From NCBI GenBank assembly GCA_028455995.1, contig JABELC010000003.1:1054001-1118000 (forward strand): a DNA stretch of 64,000 nt, read 5' to 3'. Shown here one piece after another: positions 14,701-26,520 of this stretch (positions are counted from its first letter, which is position 1; every line of letters starts with the position of its first letter). The position numbers and the translations under genes are program-made. Source of the DNA: Scleromitrula shiraiana (lineage: Eukaryota; Ascomycota; Leotiomycetes; Helotiales; Sclerotiniaceae). A model generated the notes under the pieces. That model ran no database searches. It had not been told where the DNA came from and was given only the letters and a program-made list of their open reading frames with translations.

Positions 14701-16904
14701 CGTCAAGAAACGATATTGGCCCTTTAACTTTACAAGCCTTAAAGACGTATGAAAAGTTGCAGGAGGACTTGGATCTTCACCAGCATATAAGACGACCAGC
14801 AGATCGCACACCAGAACATGTAACGGAACACATCCCAAACCGACTTTCTCATATAACCGAAAAAGATGGGGACTGGGAACCTAAAAGTCCTCCAGGCAAA
14901 GGTGGAAGTCCTCAGCAAAAGAACGGAGAGGAAAAGGTCCGAGATAAGAAAGCACTTGCTGCTGTTGAGGACGCTATCAAGAAATTGATTATTCCTGAGA
15001 TGGAGGAGTTGAAGAAGGAAAGTAGTCATGTGAGAAAAAAGTCCGATGGTTCCGGCACTGGTAAAGTTCCCTGGGATAGTGATGAGAAAAGCATCAAAAG
15101 TGGCAAAAGTGTTACGAGGAGTGATTCGGTCAAACATGGGAAAGGAAAAAGTAGCACTAAGAAGGCATTTGAAGCAGTTGAGGATGCAATCAAGAAGGAA
15201 GCCGAGGCGTTGAAGAAGAAAGAAGAGGAAGAGGAAGAAATGGAAGCGTTGAGAAAATTGAGGAAGGAGCAAAAGGAAAGAAAACGCAAGGAAGAAGAGA
15301 AGGATGTTGCAAAGAACTCATCAGGCCACCATGATTCCGAAGCCAAGGTTTCAAGCAAAAAGGAACATCACCATGAGGGAAAAGAAGTTGTTAGTGAGAA
15401 AGCACTTGCAGCAGTGGATGAAGCGATTAAGAAGTTGGTCAGGCCAGAATTGGAAGTTTTAAAGCGCGAAGACTCTTTGAAGAAGGATAGAAACGAGAGA
15501 CCTAAAGTGAGCAAGGCCGCAAGTCAACAGTCGATCTTAAGGCGTGATGAATCTCCAGCAACAAGAAGTCTACGTGATGAATCACCAGTCAAGCTGCCCA
15601 AAGAAACGAGCCCAAAGTCACAAAAAGATGTTCCCGTTGAACATGACAGAGACGAAAGTCCAGTCTCTCCACTTTCGAAACAAAAGAGCGAGAGAGGTTT
15701 ATGGTGGATGGAGAGAAAACCTCCTACCAATCAAAAAGACAATAAATCAGGGGAACGTCTACCATCATCATACTCACAAAACTCCAAAGCTCGAATTCAA
15801 CAAAGAACAGCTTCCAATCCTCCACCAGGAACATCCGAGTTACCCAGTCCAAGACACGAAGATAACATGCCCCAGACCGATCCTCATTTCTGGGATGAAT
15901 TCCATCTTCGCGGACGAGACGTCACACCCTCCATGTCATCCATTCCAACCGCGTTTCCTCGATCAAGCGTTAACACCAGCACATGGGATTCCAGTTTCGG
16001 TAACCCCTGGTCCCAATTCCGCAACGAAGAATCCTTCACTCCCATGCAACGCCTCTCCGATCAACTGGAATTTGAAGATTCCCATTCCCGACCATCCTTC
16101 AGTTCCGATCCTAACCCTCTCCCCGCTCAAAGCTCTTACACTCAACTCGCGCAGCAACAATCCGACCGAGAAATAGAACGTCCGCTCTCTACCCCCACTC
16201 TCCCCACCACCACCCAACCCTCCCATTCAACCTCAAATCCAACACCCTACCCCTCAAATCTCAATAACCCCTACTCCCAATTCGCGGAATTCGAACAATC
16301 CCTCAGCACACCCACTCTCCAACGCGTAAACACAGGCTCCTCATCCCGCTCCGTCGTCACAGCACCTTCTCACCACCCCGGACAAGAAATCGGAAATTCC
16401 TCCTCTTCTTCTTCTGCAAACCAGAACCAGATCCATCATTCTTCTCAATCATCCAATCATCTACCCTCTCACCATACGTTTGGTCCTCCGCCTCCTCATC
16501 CACGATTAGCCCATAATCACGCACCAGCCATCGACACCAATCCAAAACACTCCTTCACATTCACCACATCCCCACCCCCACCCTACCATTCCCATTCCCA
16601 TCCCCACCCCCATTCCCACCCTCATTCCCACACCCATCCCCATCAAGCATCACACACCCACCTCCCCTCTCAACTAAACCCCCATCTCCCACCCCATCTC
16701 CCACCCCATACCCACACACATCCACTACAAGAAACCTACACGCCCCCGCTGCCGCTCCCGAGCCCCTCGCCCAGCGAAACGGAGGATCTACTGCGCAATT
16801 TGATAGTGCCGGAGTTGGAGGCGTTGAGGAAGGGGGAGGAGGAGAGGGTGCTGGAGGAGGAGAGGAGGAGAAGGGAGTGGGAGAGGGAGTTTGGGATTTT
16901 GTGA
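11711..16904 (+). CDS. Caspase-like (peptidase C14) protein with long disordered, repetitive tail
   Basis: Four exons, 11711-11779, 11837-11950, 12147-12347 and 12399-16904, give about 1629 residues. The third intron is GC-AG (AAG|GCAAGC), needed to reach the catalytic exon in frame. The N-terminal ~250 residues have the caspase-hemoglobinase fold signature: a hydrophobic strand plus YYGGHA (catalytic His ~150) and VLFLLDCC (catalytic Cys ~194/195). The dyad therefore looks intact. A coiled coil follows (about 440-570), then a ~1000-residue charged, S/P/K-rich tail. The tail carries four copies of a helical motif close to ALAAVEDAIKKLIxPELE, two copies of a shorter VTLQALE motif, and a His/Pro-rich tract coded around 16580-16720. 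Fungal C14 proteins act in cell death or stress proteolysis; the role of this one is unknown. The exon 2/3 junction is the least certain boundary. Confidence 0.8.
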
Positions 16905-16961
16905 GTGGTTGGGGGGGTGGGGGCGGGGGCGGGGGTATATAGAGAGAGATTTGCGAGGAGA

Positions 16962-17001
16962 TGGGCGGACGGACGGACGGACGGACAGACAGACAGACAG
17001 A
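16962..17001. repeat. GGAC/AGAC tetranucleotide microsatellite
   Basis: About five GGAC units pass directly into about five AGAC units, a compound microsatellite in the 3' flank of the caspase-like gene. Confidence 0.85.
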
Positions 17002-17149
17002 TATATATAGTACAGCAGTCAGTATACAGTAGTAATAATAGCCTTCCTAGGGACTTTCATTCATAGCTTCATTTATAGTTGTTGTTTTTATTCTTCAAGT
17101 TATTGTTATAGGGGGGCGGGTTAGTTTAGTTTGGTTTAGTTTAGTTTTG

Positions 17150-17218
17150 CATAGCGTTGCATAGCATAGCATATTATAGCATATTATAGCATAGCATAGC
17201 ATAGCATAGCATAGCATA
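17150..17218. repeat. TAGCA pentanucleotide repeat
   Basis: Copies of ATAGC/TAGCA with a few TATTATAGC variants run head to tail. Confidence 0.8.
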
Positions 17219-18309
17219 ATTTAGTATATATAGTTTAGTACATATATATAGTTTAGTTTAGTTTAGTTTAGTATTACATTAGAGATGGGATATCAGTCGG
17301 TACATTTATTTCAAGTTCCTTTTGTAATTAATTAATTAATTAGATAGATAGATGGTGTTGGTTTGGATACTTAATTTATATATCTAATATCTATAATATC
17401 TATAATATCTATATCGATATCAAGTTTACCATCCTATCGTATCGTATCTCGTGTGTTCAGTCCAGTTCAGCTCTGATTGAATCAATAAAGATAAAGATAA
17501 AACTAAAAATAAAGATAAAGATACAGATATAGATATTATACGAGTAAAACTATAATCCTAAATATCTATTTACTTAGCTAGTAGCATCGATAGATAGGAT
17601 AGATATGGATGGATCTTACAATATCTACCTATTTTTCATATCCCAAATAAATATCTGGCACATTAGTCATTCATTAACCCATCATTCTCTTATCTTCAAA
17701 TAGTATGTATGTATGTATGTATATATGTATGTATATATATATATATATATCCACCTTCCCAACCCTCAATCACTCCCCTCATACTCACCAATCCAAACAT
17801 AAACATAAACATAAACATAAACACGTCATTAACATTACAGTCTAGTCTCTAACTTCAAACATACATCAACGGATCACGAGTAGACATCCATAAATCTAGC
17901 AGCTAGTTCAGAATACGTAAATGATGCGATGTTACGTTGTTGTTGTTGGAATTCACTTTTTTGTTTTTTTGTACTATAGTAGTATATACCGGTATGTAGG
18001 AATTTCATATCGAGGCTTTTGTTTTTCCCCATCCGAGCGTGTAGATTAGGTGGATAGTAGCCTCGTCCGTCGACCCGTTCTAGGGCTAACCTCTGAGGTA
18101 GAGTCTAGAGGCTAGAGGCCAGAGGCTAGAGTCCAGAGTCCAGAGTCCAGAGTCCGAACCCAAACCCATCTACATATCTTTCATTCTTTCATTCTTTCAC
18201 TCATCCGATCAATAAACAAATAAACAAACGCCCCGCAACCCCTAAATTCTAATCCCAATCCCAATCCCAATCCCAATCCCAATCCCCCCTATCAAATCAA
18301 TCAACAACA

Positions 18310-19475
18310 CTAATCCCCCAAAATCAAACTCCTCTCATCCCTCGCATTAACCAAAACATACTCCACACACCTGGGATCCGTCTTCCCCTCCCCCAACGTA
18401 ACCGCCAGCAAATTCGTCTCAAACCAAACCGGTCTCATGCCAAACCCCTCCAGCCGCTCCCACCACTTCAGGAACCGCTCAAAATCCACATGTTCGTCGT
18501 CCACCAAATGCAGCTCAATCATCACCTGTCCGACGGGTAGTATCCCATCCTTCTGATGCACATCCATGAACGTATCCAGCGCCGTGTATTCGGACCCCTC
18601 GATGTCCATCTTCAGGATGTCCATGTAGGTGTGATTATTCAATTTCATGAGCGTCTGCAGCGTGTAGAAGGGGGGTTGCTTGGCGGGCTCGTCGATGGGC
18701 CCGAGACCTACTTTGGAGAAGTGGGCGCGCGCGGACGAGGCGGGCGAGAGCTGGGGCCCGAATTTCTCGACGGAGAAATCGTACGCGTGGATCTGCGCGC
18801 GGGGGATCCGCGTGAGCATTTCGTCTTCGAAGGTGGATTCGTCGTTGACGCCGAAACTGTAGATGATTACGTCTTTGCCGTCTTTTCCTCCTCCTGCAGG
18901 GATAGGGTGGTCACTTTGCGCTTCGCTGTTGCTACTGCTACTGCTACTGCTACTGCCACCACTGGGTTTATTCTCATAAATCGACATCCCGCAGACCCAT
19001 TTCCCGCCATCGCCTAACCGACCCACCCGCTGTATATCATGCGGACAGGTATAAGTGGCGGGAAAGAAATCCCACAGCGTATAGGGGGTCTTAGCGAAAT
19101 CGGCGAGCTGCTGGGCGGGAAAGAAAGGAATGCGAGGGTAGGCTGGGTGTTTGGAGGCCATTTCGTGGCGGAGAGCTACGGATGTGCGCCAAGAGGTTTC
19201 GGAGCGGGTCATGCGCTCTCGGGTGGTGAGGAGCGCGTGGCGTTGGTGCGGAGGCGCTTGAGTGGTGTATTTAGTCGGGGCGTTGGGGATGGTGATGGAG
19301 GATTGGTGGAAGACGACGAAGAGGAAGAATGTGAAGGCGATCCAGAACCAGATGCCGCATACTGTTGAGGTGGGTGTTGTTAGGATCTTTTTCCATGATA
19401 GATAGGGGGACGATCACGATACTTTGGTATGATATAATGAGAAGGAGACATACCTTGAGCAACTCTCAACCCCAT
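18310..19475 (-). CDS. Membrane-anchored Methyltransf_22/METTL24-type protein
   Basis: Two exons on the minus strand, 19475-19454 and 19361-18310, give 357 residues. The first exon codes only MGLRVAQ plus one base. The second opens with a hydrophobic segment CGIWFWIAFTFFLFVVF, giving a signal anchor at residues ~9-25 and a type II membrane topology. Starting at the internal Met coded at 19212 would lose this anchor. The lumenal part has CPHDIQRVGRLGDGGKWVC, YSFGVNDESTFEDEM, and the LKMDIEGSEY block near the middle. These are landmarks of the methyltransferase family containing METTL24 (Pfam Methyltransf_22). A serine run (eight Ser) interrupts the domain. Substrate is unknown; the Golgi/ER location is inferred from topology. 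Family call is firm, activity is not shown. Confidence 0.85.
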
Positions 19476-20688
19476 ATTGAATAAAGTAATCCCAAAAAAG
19501 CTCGATAAACAATAATAATCTGAAGAAAATTCCGAAGACGAAACCAGCTATAATCGATTCGAATCCAAATCCAAACCCAAATCCTATTGCAAGTTTCAAG
19601 ATATCAAGATTGAGCAGATCAAAAAAAAAAGAAAGAAGATGCTACAATTATAGTAGAACAGAAAGAAACCAAAAGGCAAAAGTAAAAAAAAGTACGGGTT
19701 GAACTATCGATTAGATTCTCGAAAGCAACCGTAACTATGCAATTCACATTCCAGTATGAAAACGTCGTCCGTGTCTCAATTTTCTCATTGATTGGATATT
19801 TGAGGACCGGAAATAGCAATTAAATGAACTAGACAAGATGAATAAATGAATTCATCGAGAGGATATCATTTGTTAATGTATAAATCGTGAAATGATGGAT
19901 GGGGTTAAGGAAAAAGTGAACTTGAATTCAATCCAATTCAATCAAGAACCTACTCTATTTAATTCTCCATTCAAGCTTCTACTTGGAAATTCCTCTTCTT
20001 TTTCTTAGGAAAATCCATCTCCCGTATTCACAAGTTAAATTCATATCCTTCAATCCATGAAACTAATACAATATTGAAACATTCCCAATCCGAATCAATG
20101 TCTTCCCAAATACGAAAAAGCCACACAGAGAAGCAACGCCATTAACGCCTACCGCCTCACTCTAGTAATCGACTTGAATAAACTCCCAATCTTAAATCCG
20201 CTCAGCTGAAGAGAAGACAGACAGACAGACGCGCCGAGCTCGCATGATTGGATTGGCGTAACACGGATCACATGCACGTGAAAAGATTAGCGGGCAGGCC
20301 CAACTGGACGGTACGGCAAGAGTAAGAATCGTTCTTTCTGTCATATGTGATAGAAAATGTAATACAATACACACATATTGAGATAAAAAACAGAAGTTTG
20401 TAGAACGAAATATCATTTACTGGCCGCACTACTTTTTATATCTCTTTTTGCCGATTAAAATTTCCATAATTAGCTGCCCATCATTAGCCAGCCATCCATA
20501 CCAGGCAAAAGACCCTTGTCCAAAGCAAGGCCACTCTCGCCCAAAAGACCATTCCGGCCCAAGTATAGGTATAAATATCCCCAATATTCGACAAATAAGA
20601 GTAGATTGCTATGACATACGAATGTTCATAGCTTAGAATGTCGCATAACAGACGGAGGACTCAAGATTTGTCAACATAATTTGATGAT
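19476..20688. other. Intergenic region between methyltransferase-like and helicase genes
   Basis: Both flanking genes are on the minus strand, so this is the promoter of the methyltransferase-like gene and the 3' flank of the helicase. It is A+T-rich without long microsatellites. A short G+C-rich patch with AGAC repeats occurs at about 20215-20310. No coding sequence was identified. Confidence 0.5.
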
Positions 20689-22990
20689 CTAGGACCATCC
20701 ACCTGCATCTCCACCAGCGCCCCAGGTATCTTCAGAAGCCTCAGCGGTTCCGGTTGCTCCCCAACCACCACCACCAGAAGCAGCAGGAGCATCATCCGTA
20801 CCCCAAGCAGCACCAGCACCAGCACCAGCACCAGCACCAGCATCAGCATCACCTCCAGCTTCGGCCTCATCATCGGTATCGTCATCGAAATCTAGTGCAC
20901 CCTTATCACCAGTGGCAACACCAGCTTCGTCTGTAATAAAACCCTCTGGAATGTATTGTGTAAGGAAATCAGGAATTGCCTGATCAGTCTCCAACAACAC
21001 CTTGACAAGAGTTTCGGCAAGATCAGTATCACGATCATTGAAAAATGAGCTTGCAAGACCTTGATTACCGATACGACCAGTACGACCTAATAAACTGTTA
21101 GTCATGATCCACTGAGCAAAAAGAAAATTCATTACTTACCAATACGATGAGTATACTCTTCGATACCTCCATGTTGATGTGGTGGAAGATCGTAATTGAT
21201 GACATGCATCACGTTATGAATATCACTAGAAGATTGAGTTAGCAATTACTTATCTCAGAAGCATTTAGAGGAAAAGGGGAAGTTTAAATTGATTATACTC
21301 ACAGGCCCTAAAACGATGTTAATGTTTGTGTCAAAGTGGAGAAATGAGGATGCACTTACACGAGCCGAGACACCGGTAGCAATCAAGATAGGAGTCCTCC
21401 CATTGCGGAAAGCACGAATAGAGTCCTCACGCTCACGTTGAGTACGATCACTGTGAATAGATGTACACGGAAGGTCTTGATTGAAAATGAAGTCATCAAC
21501 TTCATCGGCAGCGCGCTTGCTATTGACAAATATAATGGTTCTGGCAGGAGGAGTTGACATAAGCAAGTCATAGAGTGCCTGGCGCTTTTGGTGAGGTTCA
21601 ACCCAGATAATATCTTGCTTGATGTTCTTATGCGTACTGCCTGCGCGACCAACGCGAATGCGGACATGATCGTGTGCCAGATGGTCTTTGGCAAGCTGGC
21701 GTGCCATCTTCGGAAAAGTAGCCGAGAATAGCAAGTAGTTGATATTGCCTTCTTCTTGATCTAATTGAAAGGTAGAGAAAGTACAAGTTAGTGTGGAAAA
21801 ATAGAAGTTTAATCTTGTTCGAAACAATGAGAAGGAATGTGCTCACCTCCACCAGTCATAATCTGGTTGAGCTCAGTTTCCCAATCTGATTGCAACATTT
21901 CATCTGCCTCATCAATGACCATATACTTGAGACGCTTCAATGTCAAAGCATTGGGACGGCGAATCATGTCGCAAAGACGACCAGGGGTACCGATGAGTAC
22001 GTCACAACCCTTTCCAAGTTGAGTGAGTTGTTCGCTAAGAGGACCACCACCATAGACAACACATGGTCTAAGCATAGTTCGGTAACAGAAGCGGCGTGCT
22101 TCATCGAAAATCTGAGTTGCTAATTCTCGACTAGGACAAACCACAACGACTAAGGGCTCTGCTCGAACCATACCATCACGACCGGGAACCCATGTGGCAG
22201 GATTTGGTCTAGGAGCAGCAAGCTTCTTTGCCTTGCCCATCAATTTTGACAAGATTGGGATCAAGAAAGCGGCTGTCTTACCGGAGCCTTTGAATGTCTT
22301 AGTCTCGCATGAATACCGAAAGGTGTTGTAGAATACTTACCAGTCTGGGCACAAGCGACGATATCATGACCCTTCTTAACAGCTACGAGACAGTAGGACT
22401 GAATTGGAGTGGGGATCTTGTAACCCGCAAGCTTGACGTTCTCAAGCATGACTGGATGTAGCCCGGCATCTTCGAATCTTCGGACTGGTTCAATCTTGAT
22501 AATACCTTCTTGCTTGACAGTGAGTTCGGCAATACTAACAAAGTTAGTCATTACTTAGTGGCTGGGGAAATTGAATCATATACTTTTCAAAAGCAAGACC
22601 TTGGCGAACATGATTGTTGTTCTTGCCGAACAGTTGTTCCTCAAGATCTGTAAACCTTGGACCAACATCACCAAAATCCTCATCCCATTCGTAGATGGCA
22701 CCACTCGAGGCCCACTCACCTTCACGCAGACCACCAACAGCTTGTGTAGCAGGCTCAGCTCCGGTTGAAGTCTCGGCGTCGCCTTCAACTTCGCCTTCCT
22801 CATGAGGAGCAACTCGTTCGTCAGCAAGTTCTTTAGACGACTTGTTGTAGGTTGCGTAGTCATATGACTGCTTTTTAACCCAACCGAATTCTTGAGGATT
22901 CATGCGCTCTGCGGGTGCAACACTGTCATCAGCTTGACCGGCTGTGTCAGGTAAGGCGGCAGTCATATCTGCCGTCTCAAAAGCTGACAT
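20689..22990 (-). CDS. DEAD-box ATP-dependent RNA helicase (DDX3/Vasa-like)
   Basis: Seven exons on the minus strand: 22990-22584, 22534-22341, 22287-21847, 21760-21360, 21307-21303, 21225-21140 and 21086-20689. Together they give 643 residues. Landmarks: Q-motif region (FEDAGLHPVMLENVKLAGY, ~160), motif I AQTGSGKT (198-205, split by an intron), PSRELA, GTPGR, DEAD (326-329), SAT (360-362), and RTGRIG near 511. Exon 5 is only 5 nt (GGCCT) but is required: it supplies Gly-Leu of motif V (ARGLD), and skipping it gives an immediate stop. In motif IV/IVa the segment reads SIHSDRTQRERE, with Ser where Gly is usual. The N-terminus is acidic and the C-terminus is Gly/Ala-rich with an Ala-Gly repeat. 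It probably remodels RNA in translation or mRNP assembly; the exact orthologue (Ded1 or a separate clade) is unresolved. Two 5'-UTR introns are likely. Confidence 0.9.
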
Positions 22991-23785
22991 ATTGGCTAGT
23001 ATGAGAACCTATAAAAAGAATTCATTAGCTACGCTGAAGTCAAACGCATCAATCAAATAAAGGGTTAAAAGTGATCGAAGAAAGGTAGTAGAAGACTGTA
23101 TTTGCAACATACTGAGAAGATGTGGAGAAGAATTGAGAAGATCTATTATATACGTCAACGATATATTGTAGGGTTGAAGAAACAATTGAGGGTAGATGTG
23201 GTCAAGGTGGAGAAGTTTCAAGTAGTGCTGGGCAGAAATAACGAAGTTGATGGAGAGAAATTGAATTCGAAAACAAGATATTGTTTCGTGGTATTCTGAG
23301 AAAGGGTTTGATGAAAGAAAGTGAGAGGATATGGGTCGCAACGGAATGGAAATGTTCTTTTTAAGGAGTAATGAAGAAAGTGGAAGATGAGGAGATGAGG
23401 AGATGAAAGTCAAAAGAAGAGGTGTTAGATTGAGGAAATCAACTTACTTGCAGATGAAATATGCGTCTAACTTCAAGTCAAACGCGAAAGAAGAAAGAAA
23501 TCCCTGAAGCTTTTGAAAGTATTAGCAAAACCTTGGAGACGGAAGAATAAAATGTGTTTGAGGTTTGAGACGATCTTTGAATGTGGCAGAGATGAGATGG
23601 GAAGAAAAGTTTTTTGTTTTATTCTGTTTTGTTTTATTTTGTTTTGTTTTGAAGTATGTATATGAAGTTACTCTCATAGATAATAAACAAAAAGATAAAC
23701 AGAAAAAGATAGCATATTGCAATGCAATATATTAAAATATAAACAAAAAATCAGGAAATGAGAGAAAAAGGATTTTTTGACTTAC
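22991..23785 (-). other. Probable 5' UTR of the helicase gene with two introns
   Basis: Upstream of the helicase ATG the minus strand has a good donor (CAA|GTAAGT at 23447), a branch-like GCTAAT and an acceptor TTTTTATAG ending at 23009. Further up lie a donor GTAAGTC at 23785, a branch TTTGCTAATAC and an acceptor GCTTCAG ending at 23504. These predict leader introns of about 439 and 282 nt. No long coding frame competes with this reading. Confidence 0.45.
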
Positions 23786-26209
23786 AATCAGGAATTTGCC
23801 CAAGGATGAAGAGAAGAGGAGAGGAAGAAAAAAGTATGAGAGGTACCTCAATCTGAGAAGAGAAGAAGAGATGAGATGAGATGAGATAAGATGAGATGAG
23901 ATAAGATGAGATGAAATGAGATGAGATGAGAGAGGATAGATTGAAGATATTTTCCTATGATTAGAAAGTAAAAGTCAATCAAGAAGAGAATCTCAGGTGA
24001 AAGAGTTGATGGAAGGGAAAAGGAGGCTGTAGATGTAAGGAAGAAGAAGGCTGTAGATGTAAGAAGGAAGGAAAGTAGAAAATTGAGTAGGAAAGGCGAC
24101 GACTAAGTAATAAATCGAAGGAACAAGAAAAAATCCAAAGGTTGAATCAATGGATCATTGATCTGAATTTGCCAGCCGCCTTATCAAAATTCACTTATTA
24201 CTGAGTAAGTTTTGGGGAAAATTGCTTTTGAGCATCGTTGTTAGGTGAAGATGATAGAGGAAACGCTCCTGCCAAAAACATCAAATTTTGGAGGAAGGGA
24301 AATGTTACTCGATCAAGCTCCAAATCCTTCCTCAAATTCTGAGCTCAGATACAAGAGGAAAATCATAGAGGTGAGAAAATATGCATACAGATGAATGGAA
24401 GTAGGTAATACCCTTTCTCTTGAATTTGTGATATGTCCCAGATGAAGAAGTATTCAACAGCAGCTTTTCTAACTGTATCAACTGCGAGTTACCCGTATAA
24501 GCATATATATAAATAAGATCTTAAGAAGCATCTATCGAACCCATAATGCTTAGATGACAGTATTCAATTCTATTATCATTGATACATTTCTGAATTCATG
24601 TATAAACCTTAGTCGAATCAGCATCCCATGTTATATCCCCAAACATGAATGATAGCCTATAACAGCTTCTGATACACCATCAAAAGATAGCAGCTATAGC
24701 CATCAGCACTCTCGGCTCAATTATATCATCTCGTACGCAAAACAGGAATCCAAAGAATACAAAAGTTCGTATCAACCAAGAACCACGCTTCACAATTTCT
24801 TCGCGTCCTACTTGACTGACAAACTAGGAAGTTCTGAGCAAAAGACATACCGGTGATCTAGTAATCTTAGCATTCGGTGCCTCTTCTTCAAGAGTTAGTA
24901 GATAACATATAGAATGAATAAGGCGTTAAAGTATCTTTCTCAAGCCTTCGTACACGTAGGACTTCACCAACAACATTGCCGAATAACACTACCAGGTGAG
25001 TTTTGTTTCGAAGAACTTCTTCTAATGTACAATACTGAACTTCAATCTAGTGATACTTGATCCAATAATAAAACTGCAAACAAGAATTGCATCAAGATAC
25101 CCTACTAAGTAAGAATGAATACTGGGCGATAGAAGAGCTGCATATAACTCACTATAAGTTATGTCTACTAATCATCTCGCCTGCACTCTCTAAATTACAC
25201 TAGTTACTTGAAATACGATTAGTTTGATGACTTTTAAGACATTGTAGTCTTTCTCCCGGATAACAAATTCTTCATAAACCGAAAGAGATGATGCATTCAA
25301 AGGAGTCTAAAAATGAGATGATCTACTTGCGAAGAAAATGTTGTATAAGCAATACAACCACAACTAAAAGCCCCTTGGAGAGTAAACCCAGAACCTGATC
25401 TTGCCATGCAGCTTCAGACAAAACAACCTATTTTCTTTTTTGCAGCAAAGAAATCAACCGGACTGAGAAGTACAGAAGAAACGAAATGTATAGACCACAT
25501 CACCTTGATTCCGAACTTCAAAACCCCCCTCTAACCATCCCACCCTCACAGACAGAACAGAAAAGATGATTTCAGAGACTTCTCCAACATAAGCCATTCT
25601 TACCACACTTTTTTTTTTACCGCGAATCACTATCCAGCTCCAGCTTTTAATGCCATGACAATCATTCTTTACTCTTCGAGATCATATATCCCATCATACT
25701 CCCACATCCACCATCAACATCAAATCAACAACTGCATACATAGATAGTATCATCATCGCATCCAATCATATCGTTAAAACGAAATGCAAAAACCGGTTTC
25801 TTTTTCGGCTGGCGGGCCTGGTTACTGTTGGTAGACTTTATACTATACTATACCATACCATACCATACCATAATATACCATACTATACAACACAACACAA
25901 CGCCTATCTAATAAACTAAATTATATAAAGATGGATATTTATCCATTATCCATTATCCATCAATCATTAACCATTCTAATCAGATCTAATTCCGTTTTGA
26001 TATTTCTATGACACTTGAGCATATAATAAATATAATAAATCCAAACTTCACATACTATACAATAGAACCAACCAACCAACCAACCGTAGTCTGTAGTTAA
26101 AGTACCATCCATATCTCTCGCATAGCCTCTTCTACACATGTCTTTTTTTCCAAGCAGGAAGGGATTGGTTGAGTGGATTATTATTTTTTTTCTTTTACAG
26201 TTTTTACTG

Positions 26210-26242
<33 letters not shown>

Positions 26243-26520
26243 GTCCGTTTATCTGTGCGTTTATCTATCATGGGTCTAGTTGTGGATATGCATCTAATGA
26301 CCCATCTTGTGTTATATACATGTATAGATGTATAGATATACAGTGAGGGAAGAGAACTCCATCGCATAGCATCGCATCCAGCAGGCAGCTAGCCAGCGAC
26401 GCATCTATTTATTATATTTATACAAATACTACTTTCTTCGCCTGCGCTCTCTTAATCTGTATCACTCACTCTCTCCCCCTCCCTCCCTCTCTCTCCCCCT
26501 CTCCCCCTACCCCCTACACC
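23786..26520. other. Intergenic region, no gene seen
   Basis: The stretch has GAGAT repeats (about 23870-23935), then about 1.8 kb of ordinary A+T-rich sequence without repeats or a convincing reading frame. ACCAT repeats (25845-25880), CAAC runs (26070-26085), and a CTAT block (26210-26260) come next, followed by C/T-rich sequence before the kinase stop codon. The repeat-poor middle (24.2-25.8 kb) could hide a small intron-rich gene or non-coding RNA, but nothing specific supports one. Confidence 0.45.

Larger units (their letters stand above)
16905..18309. other. Convergent intergenic region with many simple repeats
   Basis: After the stop codon there is a G-rich run, a GGAC then AGAC tetranucleotide block (16962-17001), a TAGCA pentamer block (about 17150-17218), TAGTTT repeats, ATTA and GATA runs and GTAT/TATA runs (17703-17750). 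CATAAA hexamers (about 17800), CCAGAGT repeats (18115-18155) and CCCAAT hexamers (about 18250-18290) follow. No gene or RNA signature was seen. Confidence 0.6.

Noticed and set aside
23009..23413. Minus-strand 134-codon frame upstream of the helicase
   Set aside because: It begins at a non-ATG codon, is Ser/Leu-rich, and falls inside a predicted 5'-UTR intron.
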